Source: Trichomonas vaginalis G3
Lineage: Eukaryota > Parabasalia > Trichomonadida > Trichomonadidae
Length of the DNA: 64,000 nucleotides
Direction: 5' to 3'
NCBI RefSeq assembly: GCF_026262505.1
Contig: NC_067206.1
Span: forward strand, 38,763,660-38,827,659
Shown: in pieces, positions 1 through 10,412 of the stretch
Position numbering within the stretch: the first letter of the stretch is position 1
How the letters are laid out: every line of letters starts with the position of its first letter
Program-made: the position numbers and the translations under genes
Notes under the pieces: model-generated
Databases searched by the model: none
Told to the model about the DNA's origin: nothing
Seen by the model: only the letters and a program-made list of their open reading frames with translations

Positions 1-2
1 AA

Positions 3-62
3 GAAAACAGTTTCGCTATTGAAGACTTCGTAACAGAAGAAGAGGAAAGAATAAATGTTTGA
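3..62 (+). CDS. 3' end of an upstream gene (partial)
   Basis: The third frame is open from the window edge to a TGA at 60-62 and reads as an acidic tail (ENSFAIEDFVTEEEERINV). The other forward frames stop early. Too short to assign a family; I call it the C-terminus of a gene lying to the left. Confidence 0.4.
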   Translation, partial: ENSFAIEDFVTEEEERINV

Positions 63-91
63 AAAATATTAAATAAGCTATTCATATATTT

Positions 92-1145
92 TAAGGGTTT
101 CGTTTTGCTAAAATTGTCACTTTTATAGCATATTTGTTTTTGGATGTTTTGCGAAACCAAAAAAAAACTATGATATACAATGTGTGTGTAAAGAAAATAC
201 TTTATTTACTAGTTAAAAAATCATTTGGTATTGATCAAGTTATTTTTTCTGGATAAGATATTATATGGATAATTGGATAGAAAATACAATTATATAATCT
301 TGTACCTGGTTTAATTAAGCTAATTGTCATCAGAAACTTGTAATTTTTATGAATTTCAGATTTTCTTTTCATTACTGCTTTTCTTAATAGGTCAAGTTCT
401 TATTTACGTTATAAAGTATGATATTTACAAATATCAAGTTATCGTGTTTTTTGAGAAATTATGAGAAACAAACAAAAATGAAAAAGATAGGAATAGCAAT
501 GAATAGTGATGTGGGTATAGAAAATGTAAGAGATATGAATGCAAAGCAATCAGTATTTAGGACATTGACCATAGATTTCGAAAAAAAAAATGCTGCATAT
601 TGAGCGAAAACTATGATTATATTATAAGGCTGTCATTTAAAGCATAATGAAACTATTCCTTTTCATTTTAATCAATAAGATAGTAAAGATTTTTGAATTA
701 GCTAGAAACTGATGAGATGTTTTCACAAATCAGATTTTTAATCTCTATAATGCATAATTCACTCAATATCTCAATTTTGATATTGCGAGATATTTTTGCT
801 ATCGGTTTCGCAATTTTGACACAATAGCAAGAGGGTTCTATAAGCATTATTATCAACGTAGAATCTGAATATCATATCAGAAAATGTCGCAAATCTGACA
901 TTTACCCGACCAAATAGCAAAAATAATTGAATACTTTTTCGCAAAAACTTTAAAAATCGATAAAAATATGAAATATAGATATTAAAGAGACTTCTTATAT
1001 AATATTCATAAAGATTTTCCAAAAATATGATACCGCAAAATTAAAAAAGTGACGTCTTGAGTGGAGTCAAAGGTCGAAATTGCTAGCTAAATGTTTTTTT
1101 AGCGAAATTGCGTATTGTACGTTTTTTTCGCAAAACGAAACCCTT
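92..1145. mobile_element. ~1.05 kb TIR element, non-autonomous
   Basis: The 16-bp sequence AAGGGTTTCGTTTTGC at 93-108 is repeated inverted at 1130-1145. The flanks carry a probable 8-bp target duplication, ATATATTT, at 84-91 and 1146-1153. Further GCGAAA/TTTCGC words lie inside. No convincing protein is encoded, so this looks like a deletion derivative or MITE of a DNA transposon. Family not identified; the 8-9 bp duplication would fit a hAT or Mutator type. Confidence 0.5.
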
Positions 1146-1801
1146 ATATATTTCTTTCCTCTTTCTTTTTCATAAGCATTATCTTAAACAAAATCTTTAA
1201 TAATTTTTTCATAATCCCGACTTTATTTAATAAATGTATTGTAATGGTATGATATGCATGAACCTTCAAATCTCAATTAAGTTATACCATTCATTTTTTG
1301 GTGTTCCAATTTTTCTTTAGGATTTATTCGATATAAAATTAGTTTGGAAATGAAAGTACTTTAAATTGATGCGAATTCTGTTTAAGCATTAATACATGAA
1401 TATGCTTTTTTTCCCTACTATTCCTTCTTTTCTCCTGACACTTTGTTGTCGATGAATTACGAATATGATTGTAGGAAAAACAATTTAAGACAACAGATGT
1501 CTTTCATATATAAAGGTCGTTTTTTTTAACATTTCGTAATTTTATATATATTTAACTCTAGCTAGCTCTTTTTGAAGATTATAGATGTCTATAATTATAA
1601 TGCACCGAGAAATAATGAGTTATGAATGCTTACGAACTAGGAATTAGTGAGAACTGTCACTTTTTGGTTATCGGTTTTTAAAGGTCACTGAATTACAATT
1701 TCTTTAATAAAAATTAAGAACTTAAATGTTCATTTCTATTTTACTATCTATCTGCTTGCCTATATTTCTTCACTCTTGACATAAATTTTTCAAAAAATTT
1801 A
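1146..1801. other. AT-rich intergenic region
   Basis: No gene is seen apart from the duplicated flank of the preceding element and the initiator-like motif of the next gene. Confidence 0.5.
1770..1777 (+). promoter_or_regulatory. initiator-like motif TCACTCTT
   Basis: TCACTCTT matches the known trichomonad initiator pattern TCA(C/T)T(C/T) and lies about 25 bases before the ATG at 1802. Assigned by pattern only. Confidence 0.4.
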
Positions 1802-2413
1802 ATGGCAGATTACAATGATTACCTGATAGCTTTCACTCAAGTATGCAGATTCTTCAATGCATTCGCGCCATCTACAAAATTATTTATAGTGCCACTTACA
1901 TCTTGTCAACAGAGGTTTGATTTTTTTGAACTATCTCCAACTGTTTATAAAGTTAATGAAAAAGTTATGGAACTTTTAAACTTAATTTATTCAATTAATG
2001 TAGACGAATTACCAGAAGAGTCTCTTTCAATGTATTATCAATTGAAAGATCAAACTGAATTCCAATTTGGAAATTTTATACAATATCTAAATAAGTACTT
2101 ATATTGGATTAATAAAGAATGGCCTGGTTTACTTAAATCGTTAGATTCTATTGCAATCAAGTATCGAACTTATCTCAACCTAAATTTCATACAAAGATTT
2201 TCATACAAATCGAAAGAAATATATCCAATAATAAAAAAATTTTGTCGTGAACTAAGAGTTGATTTTAATGAGTTTTCTAATGGTGTTGATGAGGTCTATT
2301 GTGATTTACTCGATTTTGGTGTATCAGTTCTTAAAACAATTTCCAGTGTAAAGAAATTGATTTCGAATTGTCAAAGAAAATCGAAAGCAACAAATCTTTC
2401 AAACTTACAATGA
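1802..2413 (+). CDS. uncharacterised 203-residue protein
   Basis: Open frame from ATG to TGA with an initiator-like motif close upstream. The protein is predicted mostly helical and soluble, with aromatic- and Asn-rich stretches and a basic Lys/Arg C-terminus (about residues 182-196). There is no signal peptide or clear membrane segment, and no motif I recognise. It precedes two other plus-strand membrane-protein genes. Composition and codon use look like a real host gene. A function cannot be given. Confidence 0.6.
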   Translation: MADYNDYLIAFTQVCRFFNAFAPSTKLFIVPLTSCQQRFDFFELSPTVYKVNEKVMELLNLIYSINVDELPEESLSMYYQLKDQTEFQFGNFIQYLNKYLYWINKEWPGLLKSLDSIAIKYRTYLNLNFIQRFSYKSKEIYPIIKKFCRELRVDFNEFSNGVDEVYCDLLDFGVSVLKTISSVKKLISNCQRKSKATNLSNLQ

Positions 2414-2898
2414 TCAAGATAATCCAAAGGAAGAATTTAAATACCTGGAGAATCGATCTTATCTTAAGTCACTTCAATTTGAAACATTTCATAAAAGACC
2501 ATATTCTGGTATTCCTAATATATTCTAGATTTCATTTTTTAAATTTTTAAAAATCTTTAAAATTTTATTCGACGAATTTATAATGTTCAAGAATATACAG
2601 AATTATAAAGTATTTTCATCCTTTTTAAGGCACATTTTATTAAAAAGTTTGCGTTATTTCCATCTCAATTTCTTTCAATCTCCCTCAATTTTTGTTGGGG
2701 TATCTCTTTATAAAAATGGTGTTTCTTGAACCTTTTGACTTTTATTTTTAGGTGACAATTTTGTTCTCAATAATTTTACAACATCTTTTACAACATCTTT
2801 TTCCGCATTTTTTACATCTTTAAAAAAATGTTATATCGATTTATCCCTAAATACAAATAATATGGGAGTGAAAATTTTTGACAAACCAATCATTCACT
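2414..2898. other. intergenic region
   Basis: AT-rich sequence with short direct repeats around 2777-2800 (ACAACATCTTTT). A short open frame overlapping the end of the preceding gene is a shadow. No gene supported. Confidence 0.4.
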
Positions 2899-2906
2899 TC
2901 ATTTTT
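2899..2906 (+). promoter_or_regulatory. initiator-like motif TCATTTTT deciding the start of the next gene
   Basis: TCATTTTT sits only four bases before ATG 2910. Transcription starting at the A of TCA, as known for trichomonad initiators, would exclude the upstream in-frame ATG at 2862 from the message, so 2910 is preferred. Confidence 0.5.
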
Positions 2907-2909
2907 CAG

Positions 2910-3857
2910 ATGAAAATTAGTTCTATCTTACAAAATGATCAATCGGATGATGATTTAATTGAAAATGGTGTTAATGGGGTTTCTCAGTCATTCAATAGTG
3001 ATTATATATGGGATGATTATGATATGGAAGCATATCTTGGAAACCTGACTGTAGATTTTGACTGTGAAACTTATTTTTGTTGTAGCTGTTGTTTTCATCC
3101 GCCCAAATGCTGTGAATGCTGTTACATACCACATAGGTTTCTTAATTGCATATCATGCACTCCCACTTGCGGAATTGGCAGAATTTTCGCATGTATTATA
3201 ATTTTGATTGGCAACATATTCAATACTTTCAATGAACTTCCACTATTGACCGCATATATAGCCTCAATTGTCAGTTTAGTTATCTCATATTTCGATGAAA
3301 CTCCAATCATTAGAACCACAACGATTGCCATTTTTTCCTTTCTCTGGTTATTGATTTTTTTACGGATTTTACATCTTTGGCCAACGACTCTTGAACAATA
3401 TTTGATAACGGGAGATGTTACCACAAGGAAAATTCAGTATTTGAATCATATGATTGTTCATACTCCAATAGGTTCTTCGCTTGAATCTGACTTTCCATCT
3501 CTTTGTAACTTACTTAAAAATATCAAACTTCGGGAATGGTTCATGGATGAAGATTTACGTGCAAAATTTACATTGCATTTTAACATATTTAATTATCGAA
3601 CTTTTGAAGGTGATAATCGAACATTTTTATTGAATGATCTATATAAGAATTGTCCAGAAAAAATCCAGATAAAACCCCCACAAATCAACCAACAAAATTT
3701 CTTTCAACCATTAATTCGTGTTTCCATGCAAGGAAATCAACAAAGTCAACCTCTACCCATGCCTTACCAGCAAAGTTCCAATGCTTATTATTCCTATATT
3801 CCTAATCTAATTCAATTATCTCCTTATTCACAGAACTCATTTCAAAATTCAGCGTAA
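2910..3857 (+). CDS. Cys-rich two-helix membrane protein, unknown function
   Basis: About 315 residues from ATG 2910. An acidic, Asn-rich N-terminus is followed by a dense cysteine cluster (CCSCC, CCECC, then CISCTPTCG, about residues 55-90) that could be palmitoylated or bind metal. Then come two hydrophobic segments (about residues 93-135 and 140-160), a ~110-residue polar region, and a Gln/Pro/Ser/Tyr-rich low-complexity tail. The Cys cluster ahead of paired membrane helices recalls small membrane families of protists, but I do not recognise the family. Its neighbour downstream also begins with a Cys cluster and spans the membrane. Confidence 0.6.
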   Translation: MKISSILQNDQSDDDLIENGVNGVSQSFNSDYIWDDYDMEAYLGNLTVDFDCETYFCCSCCFHPPKCCECCYIPHRFLNCISCTPTCGIGRIFACIIILIGNIFNTFNELPLLTAYIASIVSLVISYFDETPIIRTTTIAIFSFLWLLIFLRILHLWPTTLEQYLITGDVTTRKIQYLNHMIVHTPIGSSLESDFPSLCNLLKNIKLREWFMDEDLRAKFTLHFNIFNYRTFEGDNRTFLLNDLYKNCPEKIQIKPPQINQQNFFQPLIRVSMQGNQQSQPLPMPYQQSSNAYYSYIPNLIQLSPYSQNSFQNSA

Positions 3858-4368
3858 CAATAAACAAAGTTTTCATATCACAAATTACCAAATCATAGAG
3901 TCCCAAAAATGTTGAAGGCATAAATTGACTAGATATTGTATCAAGATCATGAAATTACTCAAATAATCTTATATATTTTCATATCACAACTCGTCTTTTG
4001 AGTTATTAGATCTTATTAGTAAACATTTATTTTATATATCAATTACAAATGAATCAATTGAGAGGAGTGTTTATGAAGATTAAGTGCCGAATGGAGCCCT
4101 GTGAATTATCGAATAGATTTTATTGAATTGAAAACCAATTGAAATTATAAAGTTGATAATATTAATTATTTCTGATAGTATAATAGTTTAATGCGAACTT
4201 GATAAATTTTTAAGATCAGAATTTTTTTGCCAAAAAAAATTTAAGATCATAATTTATAGGTTTAGAAAGTATTAATAAATGATTGTATATATTTTGCAAG
4301 TCGCTTAAAATATCATTTGAATGTCGATAATTCAGTAATTGAAAGATTTATCAAAAATTGAAAAGAGT
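3858..4368. other. intergenic region
   Basis: AT-rich, no gene supported. A possible initiator, TCATTTGA, lies at about 4314-4321, some 50 bases before the tetraspanin ATG. Confidence 0.4.
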
Positions 4369-5019
4369 ATGACGTTTGAAAGAGAACTTCATTTTCACAC
4401 AAGTATGACTTGCTGCTCCTGCTGCGCTAGAACAGTTATTGGAATTGTCAACTTCATTGTTCTTCTCATTCTTGGCCTATGTGTCTTCATTGGTTGGGCT
4501 GCAATCAAAAAGAATAACCTTGATACTTTAGGCAAAGCAAAAACAGGTGTAATTATGATGATTGTTGTTTTCGTATTTGTTGCAATTGTATGCATTCTTG
4601 GCTTCCTTATTATTTGCTTTGGTAACATTAAATGCTACAGAGTCACATACGCAATCCTGTTCATTGTAGTTGTTGTTATTGAAATTGTTATCATTGCCGT
4701 AGCAATTGGTATTGTAAAGAAGATTAACACTACTGTTCAAGCTTGGTGGGATGAAAACAAAGGCAAAGATACAATCAAAAGTATCAAAGAAGGCTTAGAA
4801 TGCTGTGGTTACAAGACACCATATAGCGAAGAAGATATGAAGAACTGTGGTTATCACAACACAACTGCAACAACAATTGAAACTTGCACCCAACAAGTAG
4901 ATGATCTTATCAAAGCATGGAAGAAGATTCTTCTAGGTGTTGGTATCTTTGTTATTGTAATTCAAGTAATTGTACTTGCTTTCGCTCTTTATCTTGCTTT
5001 CTGGTATGAAAAAGAATAA
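4369..5019 (+). CDS. tetraspanin-family membrane protein
   Basis: Four hydrophobic helices are visible: three close together in the N-terminal two thirds and one at the end, in front of a short charged tail (FWYEKE). Between helices 3 and 4 lies the large loop with ECCGYKT, the Cys-Cys-Gly signature of tetraspanins, plus further Cys residues (KNCGY, ETCTQQ) able to complete the loop disulfides. A membrane-proximal Cys cluster (CCSCC) precedes helix 1 and is a probable palmitoylation site. ATG 4369 is taken; ATG 4405 just before the Cys cluster is an equally reasonable start. Tetraspanins organise plasma-membrane microdomains and are a known family in trichomonads; the partner is unknown. Confidence 0.85.
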   Translation: MTFERELHFHTSMTCCSCCARTVIGIVNFIVLLILGLCVFIGWAAIKKNNLDTLGKAKTGVIMMIVVFVFVAIVCILGFLIICFGNIKCYRVTYAILFIVVVVIEIVIIAVAIGIVKKINTTVQAWWDENKGKDTIKSIKEGLECCGYKTPYSEEDMKNCGYHNTTATTIETCTQQVDDLIKAWKKILLGVGIFVIVIQVIVLAFALYLAFWYEKE

Positions 5020-5059
5020 AACTAAATAAACATTTTCCACCTTTAAGAATAAATCAACT

Positions 5060-5791
5060 TTAAATAAAATTGTTCTTCAGTCTTAGTAAATGATAAGTGG
5101 AATAAACTAAATTATAGTACAATGTATGTGCATTCGCTGAATAAATGAGGATATTTTTATATAAATACAAAGTATTGAAATCTTTTTGAATAATTGTTGA
5201 TTTTAATTGGGAAGATTCAATATCAATTCCTGTGTTTAATTCTTGTTGTTCTTCAATAAATGCAGCATTTGGTTTTCTTTTGACTCTTTTTGAGCCTTTC
5301 TTAGGTTTTTCGTAAGGTTGACGAGGTTTGTAATAGTCATATTCTGGATAAAACTCGAAATTATCTTCTTCTTCAAGATATGAATATGAATTTTTTGTAT
5401 TTGTGGAAATTATTGATGTATTTATTTCGGATTTTTCTTCTGTAATGTCGTCAAGCTGTATTTGGTCTTGTGATGGAATTAATTCAGAAATTTTATTATT
5501 AATAGATTTTTTAATTGGTGATTCGTTAAATAATTGATCTTCGACTTCTTCTGATATACTTTCTAATATTAAATTTGAATTAGAATTGTTTCTTACAAAG
5601 TTATTTTGAAAATGTAAGATTTCGTTAATTCTTGTACTACTTCGCCGACTCTCAGATGCAGAATCATCGTTTTCGTAAGTTTGGTTTTGCTTTGGATGTG
5701 AAATTTGTCGCTTGCCTGCTCGATTTAAAATTTCTTTGATAGATTTACCTAATGTTGATCGTGGATTCTTAAGTTTTGTCTTAACCCTCAT
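5060..5791 (-). pseudogene. acidic low-complexity protein, 3'-truncated duplicate
   Basis: Begins with a basic N-terminus (MRVKTKLKNPRSTLGKSIKE), then a long acidic Ser/Asn/Glu-rich region and the segment EFYPEYDYYKPRQPYEKPKK followed by a Lys/Arg patch. From about 5213 toward its end the sequence stops matching its sister copy at 7459-8500 and turns into non-coding-like residues. The real 3' part of the gene therefore survives only in the sister copy, and the real 5' part only here. No domain recognised; the basic patch and acidic tracts suggest a nuclear or nucleic-acid-associated protein, which is a guess. Confidence 0.5.
5213..5625 (-). repeat. ~0.42-kb segmental duplication, copy 1
   Basis: This stretch is nearly identical to 8066-8497. 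Breakpoints fall near TCAATATCAATTCCTGTG on one side and GATTTCGTTAA on the other. The duplication separates the two halves of the acidic low-complexity gene. Confidence 0.75.
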
Positions 5792-5877
5792 GTATGGAAA
5801 TGCTTCTGAAACTTGGCAAATAACTTTTTTTTTTGACAGTTGTCCGAAGATTCTTATTATATATTTGTCAAAAAAAA

Positions 5878-6012
5878 AATCAGGCGATTAAGGCTGCAAC
5901 CTATAGAAATAAAGGACAAAACATTAAACAGTTCAAGGATTACTATACACGTATGTGTGATGAGTATGTCAGGAAGTGGAGAGCATGTGTAATTGAAATT
6001 TTTATCATTTAA
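5878..6012 (+). pseudogene. coding relic of unknown origin
   Basis: One plus-strand frame reads 44 residues of plausible protein (contains KQFKDYYTRMCDEYVRKWRA) ending at TAA 6010-6012, with no start codon. It overlaps the end of the minus-strand beta-helix gene. Possibly a transposon or gene fragment; family not recognised. Confidence 0.25.
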
Positions 6013-7009
6013 TCAATAAAACAAGTGAAATATCAAATTTACCAAAAAGAAAATTTATAAGTTTAAAAGAAGAACAAATTTTATTTTCTTTCTTTGGAAC
6101 AAATAATAATACTATTTCAAGATTTCCTTCACATGGACTTAAATCAATGAATTTTAAATTATTCTTAAATGATTCTGTTCCTTGATCTGATACATCAACT
6201 GTTCCATCAGTTGATAAATCATCAATACTGCATTGATGTATATAAATCTGCCCATCCCAATCTGTATCAAATAAAACTCCTTTGTTATTCAGTCGATTGT
6301 TTTGGAAAGATGAATTGAAAATATCAAGTCTATTTCTATAAACATAAACTAATCCTTCATATCCTTTTTGAGAATTATTTATATAATTACATCGGTCAAT
6401 TCTTCCTGTACAATAAGAAAACCCAGTAATAATATGTCCAGTTGCTTTTAAATTCTCAAAATTACAAAATGAAACATTTACAATTGATTCAACATTATAA
6501 TAACCAAAACCTGGATCTACTGATGAAATACAGTTAGAAATGTTTGTTTTTGAAAGCGATGCAAAACCTTGATGTTGGAAAATCATATAATTTACTGAAC
6601 TACTTCCTCCATTACAAATTGATCCCTGGAGGATTGTACTGTTAATTTTACCTTCTAAATAAGTAAATTGGCCAACTGCTGGAGTTTGACTTTCAAATGA
6701 ACAGAATTTATCAATAATAATGTTATTTTTACTAGAACTTTTAATATATACTGTACCTGGACCTTCTGAAAAAACGGTTTCGCAAAGTAAAATCGAGTAG
6801 CCAACTGTATTTGTGAAATTAACTGCTCTATCTTGAAGATTGATAAACTTGCAGATGTATGCAAAGCATTTGCTAGATGTTGCTGTGACTTTTTCAACTT
6901 CACCGGTAAAAACTTCGGAAGGAGGACTAATTCCTTCATAGTAAAGGTTCCAAATGCTATCTTGATTAGCATCGCTATGGGGATACTTCTCGAGTACAAT
7001 TAATTGCAC
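6005..7009 (-). CDS. parallel beta-helix repeat protein, probably 5' damaged
   Basis: About 334 residues of short repeating beta-type units rich in Asn, Ser, Gly, Ile and Cys (for example SFCNFENLKATG, RIDRCNYINNSQKG, LDIFNSSFQNNRLNN), the pattern of right-handed beta-helix surface proteins expanded in trichomonads. No ATG begins the frame; it opens at a GTG near 7009, and the nearest ATG upstream (about 7031) is in another frame. The signal-peptide exon-like start is therefore lost or frameshifted. Family members are usually secreted or cell-surface proteins. It lies inside the duplicated acidic gene. Confidence 0.55.
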   Translation of the reverse strand: MQLIVLEKYPHSDANQDSIWNLYYEGISPPSEVFTGEVEKVTATSSKCFAYICKFINLQDRAVNFTNTVGYSILLCETVFSEGPGTVYIKSSSKNNIIIDKFCSFESQTPAVGQFTYLEGKINSTILQGSICNGGSSSVNYMIFQHQGFASLSKTNISNCISSVDPGFGYYNVESIVNVSFCNFENLKATGHIITGFSYCTGRIDRCNYINNSQKGYEGLVYVYRNRLDIFNSSFQNNRLNNKGVLFDTDWDGQIYIHQCSIDDLSTDGTVDVSDQGTESFKNNLKFIDLSPCEGNLEIVLLFVPKKENKICSSFKLINFLFGKFDISLVLLIK

Positions 7010-7178
7010 TTAAACAATGAGTTTTTTGACTCATTGCAAAAGTAATAAAAAGGATGGGGGTGAAAAAAGTGAACTTCCTTCATAAAAAATGAAATTCACT
7101 GAATATTCATCAAATATTTTATTTATGTTAATTTTGTTAATTCAAAGTTAGTGTTCAGAATTATTCATTTTTTATAAG

Positions 7179-7416
7179 TCTGGGAAATCTATTGTACGTG
7201 TTACATCTCATCGAGCTGATAATAACAAATTATATTATCGTATTCAATGTAATGATAATACATTTCTCTGGGTAACTCCAAACTCCATAAATGATGAAAC
7301 AAATAAATTATTTGTAAGGTACTTTTATAACGACCGATCCTGTTGATGATGATTTATTTTTAACTCGAGAAGATAAAGATAATCCAAGCATTGTATTCAA
7401 AGAAAAATATAAATAG
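7179..7416 (+). pseudogene. relic of a small beta-rich (chromo-like?) gene
   Basis: A plus-strand frame from about 7179 reads a charged beta-rich segment (KLYYRIQCNDNTFLWVTP). After a one-base shift near 7330 it continues to TAG 7414-7416 (ends IVFKEKYK). There is no start codon. The pattern of a short beta sheet around Tyr/Trp residues is faintly chromo-domain-like; that label is weak. It converges on the minus gene ending at 7459. Confidence 0.35.
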
Positions 7417-7458
7417 ATGAATAATATAACAATTTATAAATATAAACAAATAAAACAA

Positions 7459-8500
7459 TTAATCAATTCCTTTAAGGAACTTATTATTATAATTATAGGC
7501 TGATTTGGCATTATCTCTTTTGATTCTGGGAGTAGATTTATAATTATCATCATCTGAACTAGAATTATCAAGGAATTTTCGTTTAAAAGGCGAGGTTTTT
7601 GAATGGGTTTCTTTATTTGTTGTTGTTTTTGGAGTTGATTGTTGATAATTTTCTTTTTGTGAAATTTTTGTTGTTGATTTGCTAATTTTAGGTGTATTGT
7701 AATTATACTTCTTTGGTGTATTGAATTTGTCTTGTTTGAGTCCGGATTCATCATCACTTGATGAAGAGAATATAAATCTTGATCCGTTTTTAAGAGTTAA
7801 AGGGGATATTTTATCTGGGTCACTATCGAATATATGGTTGAACTCAAATAGATATGTTTCATTAGACAAAACTGACTCTGAAAGTCGAGATCGATAATTC
7901 ATTGTCGAAATGACCTGATATTTATCTGGATCTGTTTCGTATCTGTTCAGTTTAGGATATTTACTAACACGAAAGCCACGATGATCGTCATCACTAGCAT
8001 AAACTCCGTCTTTTGGAATTCCAAGAAACAAAACTTCTTCGTTGTTTTCTTCTTCATATGAATATTCATATTCAATATCAATATCAATTCCTGTGTTTAA
8101 TTCTTGTTGTTCTTCAATAAATGCAGCATTTGGTTTTCTTTTGACTCTTTTTGAGCCTTTCTTAGGTTTTTCGTAAGGTTGACGAGGTTTGTAATAGTCA
8201 TATTCTGGATAAAACTCGAAATTATCTTCTTTTTTCTTCTTCAAGATATGAATATGAATTTTTTGTATTTGTGGAAATTATTGATGTATTTATTTCGGAT
8301 TTTTCTTCTGTAATGTCGTCAAGCTGTAATTGGTCTTGTGATGGAATTATTTCAGAAATTTTATTATTAATAGATTTTTTAATTGGTGATTCATTAAATA
8401 ATTGATCTTCGGCTTCTTCTGATATACTTTCTAATATGAAATTTGAATTAGAATTGTTTCTTACAAAATTATTTTGAAAATGTAGGATTTCGTTAACACC
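7459..8500 (-). pseudogene. acidic low-complexity protein, 5'-truncated duplicate
   Basis: The reading frame from 8244 to 7459 gives 261 residues. It starts with the same YPEYDYYKPRQPYEKPKK segment as the 5060-5791 copy and continues through acidic (EYEYSYEEENNEE) and Ser/Asp-rich blocks to a Lys/Asn-rich tail. Sequence homologous to the upstream half extends to about 8497 but is out of frame because of an extra TTC-rich insertion near 8229-8240, and the N-terminus itself is missing. Together the two copies describe one gene of perhaps 380-400 residues. Function unknown. Confidence 0.5.
8066..8497 (-). repeat. ~0.42-kb segmental duplication, copy 2
   Basis: Near-identical partner of 5213-5625, with a few substitutions and a short insertion near 8230. 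Confidence 0.75.
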
Positions 8501-9640
8501 GCTCGCATTTTTGTTCGCTATACTTATTTAAATTAAGCTACCTTAAACATACTTGTACCAAATATTAAAACTCTCTCAAATGTTAAATACAAAATTAATT
8601 AAATTATTAAGTTGAAAACTTTCACAATTTTCCACTTTAATATGCGTGCTTGACTAGGAACATCAATGGTAACATCTCGATATATTCATTTGTGGCAAAT
8701 AAAAAGATTATGAAATTTATTATGAATATTACACAAAAAAAGGAGGTGATAGCAAGACAAAAATAGACATATTATCATGTTTGTCTAATTCATCTATGCA
8801 TTGTATATAATCGAAATTTATTTTGTAACTCACGTATTTTCAAGCTACCTTAAATATCTTCCTAGTATAAAATCGTTTACAATTCATTTCCACTCAAATC
8901 TAGTTAAATTTATTATAATATTATTATCAATATAATTCCTTACTCATAAATCACTCATTATCTCACACATATGATATAAGCTCAGCTAGTATTATCTAAA
9001 TTTTTCATTATTACTCCTTGAATAAATCTACATGTGGAACCCTGAGTTGAGTGACTTCTAAATATTCATGATTAAAAATGTGAACCAAATTGCAAATTTT
9101 TAATAAAACCAAGCAATCCATGATGCATACTGTTATAAATTTATGAGAAAGACATGCAGCATTATGAGAAAAGACTACGTTTTTTTCTCTCAAAAAATTG
9201 AATTGCTATTCAACTGCGATTTTGAGATGACTATATTATAATAAATTTAACTAGATTTGAGTGGAAATGAATTTTAAACGATTTTATATTAGGAAATAGT
9301 GTCTATTTATGCCAAGGCATATAATAAATAATAATTTTGAGGATATATTAGCCATAAGACTTAAATAGCTTAGTGGAAAACTCAATAAAGATTAGGACAA
9401 GTATTATTCTCCAATATCGATGATTTCAAACTTGGAATTGGGCGAAATTATTTGATAAAAATTCCATTGGAAGGATTTGAAAAGTTTTAACTATAATGAA
9501 TGTATAAGTTATGTGATGAGAAATTGAAATGAATATGAGTTTAAAGGAATTAATTAAGAAAATTTATTAGAATATATACTGAATTAAAAGACATAACTTG
9601 CATAAAAATAAATGATTTAGCTAAAATATTTTAATAACCC
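8498..9640. other. AT-rich region without genes
   Basis: No gene supported. AAGCTACCTTAAA occurs at about 8535 and 8843. The inverted repeat 8859-9295 is listed separately. Confidence 0.4.
8859..9295. repeat. inverted repeat with ~60-bp arms (MITE-like)
   Basis: Arms at about 8859-8920 and 9235-9295 are near-perfect reverse complements; the shared core is ACTAGATTTGAGTGGAAATG on the plus strand of the right arm. The 315-bp interior is AT-rich and non-coding. A clear target duplication is not seen, so either an old MITE or a foldback remnant. Confidence 0.5.
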
Positions 9641-9734
9641 TTAGGGTTGTACAAACTGGCACAATTTTGCGGGCCGCGTGCCAGCTCCTGGCAGGCGGCC
9701 AAAATCAAAAAAAGTGGCCAAAAATCGGGCCTCG

Positions 9735-9783
9735 TGGCGTGGAAAGGATGTCGCCCTTCGGGCTCCACCCTTTCCACGCCACT
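9735..9783. repeat. GC-rich hairpin
   Basis: GTGGCGTGGAAAGG at 9735-9748 pairs perfectly with its complement at 9770-9783. The loop contains a second small hairpin, GCCCTTCGGGC. This GC-rich island stands out strongly from the AT-rich surroundings and forms the inner part of the element's left end. Confidence 0.7.
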
Positions 9784-9821
9784 CGGCCTATGAACACAAT
9801 TATATAATATGCTCATTATTA

Positions 9822-9900
9822 TTTTTTCTTCTTTTCTCTTCTTTTTTTTTTTTCTTTTTCTCTTTTCTTTCTTCTTTTCCCTTTTCCCTTCCTTTTTTTT
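9822..9900. repeat. ~80-bp polypyrimidine tract
   Basis: Almost pure C/T on the plus strand apart from one A near the start. Mirror-like purine/pyrimidine tracts of this length can adopt triplex DNA. Open frames across it are low-complexity shadows. Confidence 0.7.
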
Positions 9901-10412
9901 AGTTTTGGAAAGGAAAAAAGTAAAAATTTAATAATTAATTTTATTACTATGAAAATATACTTTTTAGCTTATATTGTAAGCTGTGAGAGTTTTAAGTGAT
10001 GGAAGATATAAATCAAATTTGAAATTCAACAAATCTTGTTATGATTAAGTTGAATATTGTACTCTAATTAAGAGTTTTCAGTTATGAACTCAGGTATTAT
10101 ATAATAAAAGTATAACTCAAGATAATAAAGAGGTTTTAAAATGTAGATCTGAAAATCAAACTACCATGTTTGATATGATTAAGTTGAATAATGTTATTTT
10201 ATTAAATGGTTCAAATCTGTGAAATCGGCAATTACAAATTAAAGGCGTAGTTCAAAAAATTAAAGAGATTTTAAAAATTTAATATCAGAATTAAACTAAA
10301 AAAAAGATTTAGTTATTTCAGTAATTATCAGAAAAAGGTTAAAAAGATAGGGTAAGTAATGAGACTTGAGTGAGATGTGAGAAATCATATGTAAATAATT
10401 AGATATCTGATG
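9901..10412. other. AT-rich interior, no gene
   Basis: Contains loosely repeated segments (TTGATATGATTAAGTTGAATAAT-like sequence near 10035 and 10170) but no coding signal. Confidence 0.3.

Noticed and set aside
9641-9646. Telomere repeat TTAGGG
   Set aside because: Single occurrence at each end as part of a transposon-type inverted repeat, not a tandem array.
9631-9902. Overlapping frames across the GC-rich hairpin
   Set aside because: Created by the palindrome and the polypyrimidine run; no protein-like composition.
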